IMG/VR virus record: IMGVR_UViG_3300030380_004425
Location: 4,715 to 26,856 of that record
Strand: one strand, 5' to 3'
Source: a virus
DNA length: 22,142 nucleotides
Positions 12,205-19,938 of the stretch are shown here, piece by piece. Position numbers and translations under genes: made by a program. The number at the start of each line of letters is the position of its first letter. Within the stretch, counting starts at the first letter, position 1. A model generated the notes under the pieces. The model worked only from the letters and a program-made list of their open reading frames with translations. It did not search any database and was not told the origin of the DNA.

Positions 12205-14343
12205 ATGGCTGAAATAAAAGTATTAAAAGGACAGCAAACGCAAGTTGGGCCGATTGGCATTGTTCAAATGGGGTCTGCTGGTATTCGTGCTGGGCAACAG
12301 CTTCAGGAAACTGGTGAACGAATTTTTAATATGGCATTCAAAGTTGCCTATGAAAACGAAAAACAAAAAGGTCAACAAGAAGCTAGTCTTGCTGCAATAA
12401 GCGCAAGAGATCCTAAAACTGGCAAACTTGTTTTTCCTGAAATTCCAAAATCTATGTCTCCTGTTGCTCAAAAGTATTATGAGCCAATAGCAAACAAGCG
12501 TTATCAAGATGCCCTTCTTCTTGATATTGACGAAAATGCTAAACGTATTGCTGCTCAAACAGAACGCAATCCTCAAGAGTTTGCAAAACAATTCCAAAAC
12601 TATTTGGATACTACCAGCAGAAATGCTGGCAAGTTTGGTGGATTTGTTGAGTCAACAGGCGCTGTTACATCAAAGCAATATCAAACAAAGTTATTTATCG
12701 ATGATGTTGAGTTTCAAGATAAATTAGCATCACAAAATGCTGTAGTTACATTATATAAATCTGTTGATGATATTGAAGCAATGTCAAGAAGTGGCGCTAC
12801 TGGCTCTGCTAGAGCAATGCTTGATTCAAAGATGGAAGAGCTTCAAGGCTTTATGGCAGAACATGGTGATCGTGTAGGGCAAGCATTTCAGATTGAAATG
12901 ATGAACAAGCTGCGCGGTGCATTTGTGGGCGGCGATCTTGTTAATATTAGAAATAAGTTAGCAGATATATTCCCTTCAGTTGACCCATATTCATCTAGTC
13001 CACAATTATCTGTTGCTTTGAATCAAATGGCTATAGCCATTGAAGATAGATCTTTGAAAAATGTTCCGCAGATTTATAGGGAAGCGTTAGAAAAAGCTGG
13101 TCTAAAAGAATCATATCTTAATGATAGTGTATTTGCTGGTTTGCATCGTGAAATGGCAAGGCAAGTTCGTACTGCACAAGGCACTGTGCAAGAAGCTGCG
13201 AATCAAAGAAAAGATCAAATGTTACGAGCAGTTGCAGCTGATACGCTTGCAAATGGTGGGGATCTTACATCTGATCAAGGTGATTTAATATTAGAAGGCG
13301 CAAGGCTAAGAACATCTGTAGATCTTAAAAACAATCTTGCTGCTGTTTTGATGCGTCCAGAAGATCCTATTGCAGCCCAGCAATGGGACAATTTTTTTGG
13401 ATCAACACATCAACTGTTATTTAATACCGAAAGTGCCTTGCCAAAAGTAATTAATAATTATCTTGATGGCGTAATGACTATGAACGCAGAGCAATTACCA
13501 GTTGCTATTGCTTTGTATCAACAAGCTACTCGTTTTAATCGCGGTAATAGAATGGATATAAATCATCGTGGATTAAGTGATACAACTGTTATGGCCTTTG
13601 AAACATTAATTAATGTACGTGATGTTTTAGGCGATGAGCGTCTTCCTGAATTTATGAATAGCTTTAGATTAAAAGATAAAGCCACAGGCGACGAAATTAG
13701 AGGAAATATAAATTCTAAATTAGGTAAAGAAGATGGTTCTAATTATAGACGGAATGTTCGTGAATTTGTAAAAAATAACATTAATGAAAATGCATCAGAA
13801 GATGAAATACAATTTTATACACGATTTGCTGATGATCTTCTTTTTACAATGGATGCAAATTCTGTTCAAAGAATATTAAAATCAGCTGGTGATGCTGTGT
13901 TTAGTACAAGCAAATATCTTCACAAAACACTTGGACGTTCAAGGTTTACACCTGAACGTGCTTATCCAAACTCTGGTGATATGAAAATATTTGAAAAAGC
14001 TGTTAGTCTAAAATTGTCTGCAATTAATCCAGATCTTAAACTAGGTAAAGATGTATTTTTAGTTCCAGATACAAGAGAGGGTTCAGCTTTACCTGTGTAT
14101 ACCCTTGTTGATAGAGATAAAAACATTCTTCGTATTAATGGAAAGCCAGCAACTGTTGGAAACCAATATGTTGTTGAAGAGCTTGCGAAGCGGCGCAATA
14201 TAAGTATTGCTAAACTTAGGTTGCAAGCCGTTGCATCACGTGAGTTGTTTATTAGAAATCAAAAATTATTTGAATCTCTTGATGATCCGCAAGGTGGGCC
14301 AAACATTTCTGAAATACGAGAAACAGTTCGTAATAGGAAGTAA
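12205..14343 (+). CDS. Internal virion protein C-like (T7 gp15-type ejection protein)
   Basis: The 712-aa, mostly helical protein starts immediately after the preceding stop, with GGCGGG about 9 bases upstream. The N-terminal QVGPIGIVQMGSAGIRAGQQ and the next helical stretch (ERIFNMAFKVAYENEKQKGQ) resemble gp15-like proteins of T7-type podoviruses, which form a periplasmic tunnel during ejection. T7 gp15 is about 747 aa. I see no transglycosylase or peptidase motif and no signal peptide. The assignment rests mainly on length, helical make-up and synteny; sequence identity to T7 itself would be low. It is followed by AGGAAG and the gp16-type gene 3 bases later. Confidence 0.82.
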   Translation: MAEIKVLKGQQTQVGPIGIVQMGSAGIRAGQQLQETGERIFNMAFKVAYENEKQKGQQEASLAAISARDPKTGKLVFPEIPKSMSPVAQKYYEPIANKRYQDALLLDIDENAKRIAAQTERNPQEFAKQFQNYLDTTSRNAGKFGGFVESTGAVTSKQYQTKLFIDDVEFQDKLASQNAVVTLYKSVDDIEAMSRSGATGSARAMLDSKMEELQGFMAEHGDRVGQAFQIEMMNKLRGAFVGGDLVNIRNKLADIFPSVDPYSSSPQLSVALNQMAIAIEDRSLKNVPQIYREALEKAGLKESYLNDSVFAGLHREMARQVRTAQGTVQEAANQRKDQMLRAVAADTLANGGDLTSDQGDLILEGARLRTSVDLKNNLAAVLMRPEDPIAAQQWDNFFGSTHQLLFNTESALPKVINNYLDGVMTMNAEQLPVAIALYQQATRFNRGNRMDINHRGLSDTTVMAFETLINVRDVLGDERLPEFMNSFRLKDKATGDEIRGNINSKLGKEDGSNYRRNVREFVKNNINENASEDEIQFYTRFADDLLFTMDANSVQRILKSAGDAVFSTSKYLHKTLGRSRFTPERAYPNSGDMKIFEKAVSLKLSAINPDLKLGKDVFLVPDTREGSALPVYTLVDRDKNILRINGKPATVGNQYVVEELAKRRNISIAKLRLQAVASRELFIRNQKLFESLDDPQGGPNISEIRETVRNRK

Positions 14344-14346
14344 TTT

Positions 14347-17300
14347 ATGAGTATGATGGATATAAATAGAAGAGACTTCTTTGTTCCTATACCTGCTTCA
14401 ATAAGTGATGATACTCCCGCTACTTGGTTTGAGGGATTCAAAGCAAATGTAGCTTATAACAACATGCCTTTGATTGAGCGTGTGCAGGAAGAAAAGTTGT
14501 TTGGTAATGCAACTATTGATCCTGATTTTGATGTTGCTGCAAATATATCTGAAGATCTTCTACCGTTTTATGATGATCTTGTGCGAGCAAAAAATGCAGA
14601 ACATCTTCAATATCTTGAGGGTCGTGCATATGAAGCTATCAGACGCAGAGAGATGGCTGCTAATGCTGGGATTACTGCACAGCTTGCAGGGGGGTTAGCA
14701 GACCCACTGGCGCTTGCTGCGTTTATTCCCGGCCTCAACTTTATAAAAGCTGGCAAAACCTTTGGACAGGCTGTTTTGAGGGCTGGTGGGGCTGGTCTTG
14801 GTTATGGCCTAGCATCAGAGGCAAGACGCGCACCTTTTGCTGTGGCTGATGAAAGGTTTGAGGCCGCATCAAACATCGTTGCATCTACTGCTATATCAGC
14901 TGGTTTTGGCGGGTTACTCAAAGGTGCTGGATATGCAATGCCATTTATTAAAAGCAGTGCTGGTAAAATGGGCAGGGTTTATCGCGGTGAAAAGTTTTCT
15001 CATGTATGGGGAGACAACAAGGTAAATCTTGATGAAGATTATGTTGAGGCTGTCGGTGGTGACTTTGATATTACTCAGATGAACTGGATTGGCAGCGACA
15101 TCCATAAAATACTAGCTGATAAAACAATACCTCAAGAAGCTAAAGAGTTACTTGTTAAGTTGAGTTACAATGGCTCTGTACCATTGCAAGGTGCAAGACG
15201 CGGTCATGCAACACAATCTGTTGCACAAGAATCTATTACATATATTGGCGCATTTGAGCGTATGAGCATGCGTATGCGTGATTTGCACTCTCAACAAGTT
15301 CGTGGCATTGCAAAAGCAGCAAGGGTTGGAACTATATATGATCCTACAAGTGGCTTTGATGCTTGGGCATCTGACACAATCAAGCGTTATATTCTTTCCA
15401 ACTCTAAAGACCCTCAACTTAGACGGATTGGTACAGAAGGTATAACAGACCAGCAAAAAGAGGCTGGTGTTTTGTTATCCGACATGCTTCGCACTATGGC
15501 TGAGGACATGGAGTTCAATGGCCTTACAAGAAATGATGCACGTTTGAAGAAGGAAATATCATTCTTTGAAAAAGATATTGTTAGCATTGAAGATTCTGTA
15601 ACAAAGAAAACAAAGCTTTTGGCTGATATTGAGGATACTGTAAAGCGTCAACAAGGTGGTGGCGCAACATCAAAGCAAACTAAAAAGATGCGTGATCTTG
15701 AAAACGAGATAGGCGCTTTGAGAGCAAGGGTAGTAGATAATCAAGGCAAGATAAATGAACGCCAAGGTTTATTAGGTAAGGGTATATCTAAAGAAGATTT
15801 TATCTTTCCATTGTTTTACAACAAAGGGAAGTTAATGGATGATGCTGAAAGAGAGTTGCTTACACAGGTATTTGCAGAAGATTTTTTATTACAACGGGCA
15901 GCTAAAGGTGAAAGGGCTGATATATATGGCACCAGAGCAGATGCTGAAACAACACTTGCTAGAATAATGGAAGAAGATGGTGAAGATTTTGGTGTAGATT
16001 TTGAGAATGTAAGAGGCAGCCCTACAAAAGAAGCAAAAGCAAAGCACCTGAAGCGCCGTAAAACAAATATAGACCCAGCAAAAGTTGTAGATTTTATTCA
16101 TGCAGATTTAGAAGCTGTGTTTACATACATGGATCGTATGGGTAGGCGCATATCATTTGCTAATAAATATGGTGGCAGAAATGTCGACGAGGTTATGAAA
16201 GACCTTGATACCATTCTTCTCAAAGCTGGCAAAAGCGACAAAGAAAGAGCAAGGGTAAAGACAGCTTTCTATGGTGACTATGAACGCGTTATGGGTACAT
16301 TTCTTAGAAGCGCAGATAGATTTGATACGCAGCTTGCAAGGGCTGTAAAAGCGTGGACAGGCTGGGCGTTCTTGCCACTAGCTGGTGTGTCTGCAATTAC
16401 AGATGCTGGATCTATTATTCTTGCTCATGGTATGAGGGATGTTATTGCAGCTGGGTTTGCTGCTACTGATACAGCTTTTCTTGGTAAGGTTATAAGAGAA
16501 GGGCAGCTATCAGGCGAGTTGCTTGATATTGCTAAGAATGTTTATGCAAGAGAAATGCTTAACGATACTGTTCGTAAAGTAAAACCAAACATGTTGGAAA
16601 AGGTAATCCAACGTGGCAATCAGTTTATGTATACTGCTAATGGCCTTGCTCCTATTACCTTCATTGGCAAAACATTAGATCAACTTATTATTAATGATAA
16701 ATTTATTAAGCTTTCTCGAAAGTGGGCAAGCGGCTCTATATCAAAGTTTGATAGAGAGTATCTTGCTAGATATGGCATCGATGAGGATATGGCTAAATTT
16801 ATAGCTAAAGCACCTACAGAAAAGCATGATAGGTTTGATTTTGAGTTTGCTAATACAGACGCTTGGGATCAGTCAACACCAGCTGCACGTAATGTCATGC
16901 GTAAATATCAAGCTGCATTAGCTTCCCATGCTAATAATACTATTGTTATGGGGCAGACTTTTGATAAGCCATTAATTGTAGATGGCGTTGTTTACATGCG
17001 TGATAATCCATTTTTTCAATCAATACGCAAAAGATTCCCAACTCAATTTAAGATTGAGGAGCGTTTACGCACAGGGCAAGTAAATATGGTGCGCGTTGAG
17101 AGCGGTCTTATGTCGCTGCCATTTACATTTATGAACTTTACGTTTGGTGCAAATAATAAGATTCTTGGGGCTATAAGAGATCCCAATAGACAATATCGAT
17201 TGCAAGGCGTGGCTGCTTTAATTGGTTTGTCATATCTTTCATTGTCTATGAAAAAACCTGACTATTGGTTTGAGAAGCGTAAATCACCAGAGGTGATTGC

Positions 17301-17628
17301 ACGAATTATAGATCACTCTGGCGTCTTGGGTATTTACTCTGATCTTGCATATATGGGATTAAATATTGCTGGTAATATGGGATTGCCAACTCCTATACCA
17401 CCAAAATTTGTTAGCCCAAATAAAGATGAACGTATGATGGATGCATTTATTGAGCCATTTGGTGCGCCAGCTAGCCTTGTCACAGAATATGGTAGAGCAT
17501 TAAATGATTTTATGAATGGAGAAACATCAGATGCATCTGAAAGATTAAAGTATTCTTTGCCATTTATAGGTCTTCATCCAATTAGAGATGATATGCGTGA
17601 TTTTATTGGAAGTGTTGGAAGGAATTGA
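14347..17628 (+). CDS. Internal virion protein D-like (T7 gp16-type ejection protein)
   Basis: At 1093 aa this is the largest complete gene in the window. It follows the gp15-type gene and precedes the tail fibre, as gp16 does in T7. AGGAAG sits a few bases before the ATG. Residues about 105-205 hold Gly/Ala-rich hydrophobic stretches (ITAQLAGGLADPLALAAFIP, then AGGAGLGYGLASEA). Residues about 398-473 are coiled coil (ISFFEKDIVSIEDSV through ENEIGALRARV). Further hydrophobic segments lie near 668-700 (WTGWAFLPLAGVSAITDAGS) and 953-968 (VAALIGLSYLSLS). These could insert in the host inner membrane during DNA ejection. I do not find the lytic transglycosylase N-terminal domain present in T7 gp16 (no ES...GLMQ-type motif), so cell-wall opening may lie elsewhere. 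Confidence 0.85.
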   Translation: MSMMDINRRDFFVPIPASISDDTPATWFEGFKANVAYNNMPLIERVQEEKLFGNATIDPDFDVAANISEDLLPFYDDLVRAKNAEHLQYLEGRAYEAIRRREMAANAGITAQLAGGLADPLALAAFIPGLNFIKAGKTFGQAVLRAGGAGLGYGLASEARRAPFAVADERFEAASNIVASTAISAGFGGLLKGAGYAMPFIKSSAGKMGRVYRGEKFSHVWGDNKVNLDEDYVEAVGGDFDITQMNWIGSDIHKILADKTIPQEAKELLVKLSYNGSVPLQGARRGHATQSVAQESITYIGAFERMSMRMRDLHSQQVRGIAKAARVGTIYDPTSGFDAWASDTIKRYILSNSKDPQLRRIGTEGITDQQKEAGVLLSDMLRTMAEDMEFNGLTRNDARLKKEISFFEKDIVSIEDSVTKKTKLLADIEDTVKRQQGGGATSKQTKKMRDLENEIGALRARVVDNQGKINERQGLLGKGISKEDFIFPLFYNKGKLMDDAERELLTQVFAEDFLLQRAAKGERADIYGTRADAETTLARIMEEDGEDFGVDFENVRGSPTKEAKAKHLKRRKTNIDPAKVVDFIHADLEAVFTYMDRMGRRISFANKYGGRNVDEVMKDLDTILLKAGKSDKERARVKTAFYGDYERVMGTFLRSADRFDTQLARAVKAWTGWAFLPLAGVSAITDAGSIILAHGMRDVIAAGFAATDTAFLGKVIREGQLSGELLDIAKNVYAREMLNDTVRKVKPNMLEKVIQRGNQFMYTANGLAPITFIGKTLDQLIINDKFIKLSRKWASGSISKFDREYLARYGIDEDMAKFIAKAPTEKHDRFDFEFANTDAWDQSTPAARNVMRKYQAALASHANNTIVMGQTFDKPLIVDGVVYMRDNPFFQSIRKRFPTQFKIEERLRTGQVNMVRVESGLMSLPFTFMNFTFGANNKILGAIRDPNRQYRLQGVAALIGLSYLSLSMKKPDYWFEKRKSPEVIARIIDHSGVLGIYSDLAYMGLNIAGNMGLPTPIPPKFVSPNKDERMMDAFIEPFGAPASLVTEYGRALNDFMNGETSDASERLKYSLPFIGLHPIRDDMRDFIGSVGRN

Positions 17629-17670
17629 TTGTGCGTTGTAAATAAAGACAAAGCATGTTAGGGGATAATT
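17629..17670 (+). promoter_or_regulatory. Short spacer before tail fibre gene
   Basis: These 42 bases separate the ejection-protein block from the fibre block. They end in AGGGGAT about 5 bases before the ATG, a good ribosome site. No hairpin, palindrome or promoter consensus is visible. Confidence 0.4.
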
Positions 17671-19470
17671 ATGACTATAAACTTATCAGATAATAATCCA
17701 CGTATATCGTACACTGTAGCGCAAGGCGCAACGCAGTCTGCTTTTACTGTTCCATTTGAGTTCTTTTCAGATAGTGATTTGAATGTTTACGTTGATTCAA
17801 CTCTTAAAACATTAACAACTCACTATACAACTGCGGATGATTCTGGCAATAGCCAAACGCATACCTCTGGCACTACAGGCTTTGTTCATTTTACTACAGG
17901 CAATGAAGTTACAGGTATTACAGGTGGCAGCACCGTTATTATCACACGTGATATACCTATAGAGAGAACTACAGATTTTCCTGCATCTGGGCCATTCGAC
18001 ATAACAGCATTAAACACTGGTCTTGATAAGATTATAGCAATATCTGCTGATTTAAAAGATGCACAAGATCGAACCCTAACACTTGAAGACTTTGACACAA
18101 CTACATCAATTACATTGCCAACAACAGAAAATCGTAAGGGTAAATATCTTAGGTTCAATAGCACTACTGGTGCGCCAGAATCTGGTAATGCTTTTGTAGA
18201 CAACTATACAGTATCGGCAACAGCACCTTCTTCACCCGCACTTGGTGATCTTTGGTTTGATACAAGTACAAATACAGTATTTGTTTACAGCTCTGCTGGG
18301 TTTGTAAGAGTAGCATCTAATATTAATGGCACACAAAATCGCTTTAACTATACAGCAACTGCTGGCCAAACAACATTTGCTGCAACATATGATGTCGGGT
18401 TTGTTGATGTTTATCTTAATGGCATCAAATTAATTACTGGCACAGATTTTACCGCAAGCAATGGCACCAGTATTGTTTTGACTGTTGCTGCTGCGCTGAA
18501 TGATACTGTTAATATTATTGGTTATGGTACGTTTACATTACTCAATACTGTTTTGAATGACATAGGTAATGTAAATGTAAGCAGCCCTGCTGATGGTACG
18601 GTTATTGAATACAACAGCACCTCTGGAAACTATGAAAAATCTGGCGTTCTAAGTGTACGTGGCACTTCTGGGATTATTGTATCTGGTGGCGACAGTGGGG
18701 TTACAGAAACTGGTCAGTTGTTTCTTGAAGATAATGCCTCTTGTTCAATGCTTTTAGCATCGCCCAATACTGCTAGTGGCATCATCAATTTTGCAGATCC
18801 AGAAGATACTGATGTTGGTCAAATTAAATATGACCACTCTAATAATACAATGTCATTTCGCACAAATGGAAATGATTGCCTTAGTATTACTAGTGCTGGA
18901 AGGCCCACTTTTGATTTTGGCTCAAGCACTGGCACTAACGCTACATTCACCACAACTGGTTCTGGTAGTAATGTTGATTTTGTAACTTCTGCTGGAACAA
19001 CTAGACTTCGCACCGAAAGTTCAAGGCTTGAGATTTTTGGTGATGTAAATTCTGATGGCTCTGGAACAACAGATAGTGAAATTCGTCTTGTTCCTAGAGG
19101 CTCAACTTCAGCTAAATTCAGAGTTATAGGCGATGGTGACATCAAAGCTGATGCTGGTTTTGGTTCAACAACTAGCGTTTATTTGCCAAGAGCATGGATA
19201 CATTACAACCATTCAACTCCTAATTTAGTTGCATCAGGCAATGTTTCTTCTGTTGCAGATGATGGAACTGGCGATCTTACTGTTAATTTTTCAACAAACT
19301 TTCCTGATGCTGCCTATGTTGTAATGGGTACAGGCGGCAATCAATCTGGATTTAATGCTGGTGTTCTTATACCTTCAAACCTAACTACAAGCAGCGTTCA
19401 AATTAAAATACAAAATTTATCTGGAAGTGATGTTGATTTAACAAATATAACTATTGCATTTTTGAGGTAA
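17671..19470 (+). CDS. Tail fibre with T7 gp17-type N-terminal domain
   Basis: The first 150 residues match the T7 tail-fibre anchoring domain: RISYTVAQGATQSAFTVPFE, FFSDSDLNVYVD, VIITRDIPIERTTDFPASGP and LDKIIAISADLKDAQDRTL. This part attaches the fibre to the tail tube. Next come modules common in marine phage fibres: SPALGDLWFDTSTNTVFVYS (about 189-208), FNYTATAGQTTFAATYDVGF (from about 224), and IINFADPEDTDVGQIKYDHS (from about 371). The C-terminal end RAWIHYNHSTPNLVASGNVS (from about 506) is also common. The C-terminal part should contact the host surface. AGGGGAT precedes the ATG. It is 599 aa, similar to T7 gp17. It is followed 4 bases later by the assembly-like gene. Confidence 0.92.
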   Translation: MTINLSDNNPRISYTVAQGATQSAFTVPFEFFSDSDLNVYVDSTLKTLTTHYTTADDSGNSQTHTSGTTGFVHFTTGNEVTGITGGSTVIITRDIPIERTTDFPASGPFDITALNTGLDKIIAISADLKDAQDRTLTLEDFDTTTSITLPTTENRKGKYLRFNSTTGAPESGNAFVDNYTVSATAPSSPALGDLWFDTSTNTVFVYSSAGFVRVASNINGTQNRFNYTATAGQTTFAATYDVGFVDVYLNGIKLITGTDFTASNGTSIVLTVAAALNDTVNIIGYGTFTLLNTVLNDIGNVNVSSPADGTVIEYNSTSGNYEKSGVLSVRGTSGIIVSGGDSGVTETGQLFLEDNASCSMLLASPNTASGIINFADPEDTDVGQIKYDHSNNTMSFRTNGNDCLSITSAGRPTFDFGSSTGTNATFTTTGSGSNVDFVTSAGTTRLRTESSRLEIFGDVNSDGSGTTDSEIRLVPRGSTSAKFRVIGDGDIKADAGFGSTTSVYLPRAWIHYNHSTPNLVASGNVSSVADDGTGDLTVNFSTNFPDAAYVVMGTGGNQSGFNAGVLIPSNLTTSSVQIKIQNLSGSDVDLTNITIAFLR

Positions 19471-19474
19471 ATAA

Positions 19475-19927
19475 ATGGCTAAAAAAATTATTTACACAAA
19501 TGATAGCGGGAATACTGTTGTTATAACTCCCGCTTCTACAGATCTAACAGTAGAAGAGATAGCCGCAAAAGATGTCCCAACTGGTAAATCATACACTATT
19601 GTAGAAGATACAGATATTCCTTCTGATCGTTCATTTAGAAATGCTTGGGCAATATCAAGTGGCGCTATTCAAGTTGATATGACTAAAGCAAAAGATATTA
19701 TGCGCGATAAAATTAGAGAAGTGCGTAAAGATTTGCTTGCAGCAGAAGATGTTGTTTTCATGAGAGCTGTAGAAGACGCTGATAGCGATGCACAGGCTGC
19801 ATCAGCTACACGTAAACAGGCATTGCGAGATGCCCCAGCAGCATCTGGAATATCAAATGCATCAAATGTTACTGCTCTAAAATCTGCTTGGGATACTTCA
19901 TTGCTTGGTAGTAATCCTTATAGTTAA
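19475..19927 (+). CDS. Tail fibre assembly-like protein, 150 aa
   Basis: GAGG lies 7 bases before the ATG. Residues 1-45 look like a beta-rich domain (KKIIYTNDSGNTVVITPAS). After SDRSFRNAWAIS, residues about 65-135 are helical: DMTKAKDIMRDKIREVRKDL, then EDVVFMRAVEDAD, ATRKQALRDAPA and ALKSAWDTSLLG. The 'FRNAW ... DMTKArxIxrdkiR ... KQxLRDaPA' series is one I know from small proteins located next to tail fibre genes in phages and prophages, usually called tail assembly chaperones or fibre-assembly proteins. Its place between two fibre genes supports that role. Whether it is a chaperone or a structural adaptor cannot be told here. Confidence 0.8.
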   Translation: MAKKIIYTNDSGNTVVITPASTDLTVEEIAAKDVPTGKSYTIVEDTDIPSDRSFRNAWAISSGAIQVDMTKAKDIMRDKIREVRKDLLAAEDVVFMRAVEDADSDAQAASATRKQALRDAPAASGISNASNVTALKSAWDTSLLGSNPYS

Positions 19928-19938
19928 GGGTATAAAAT

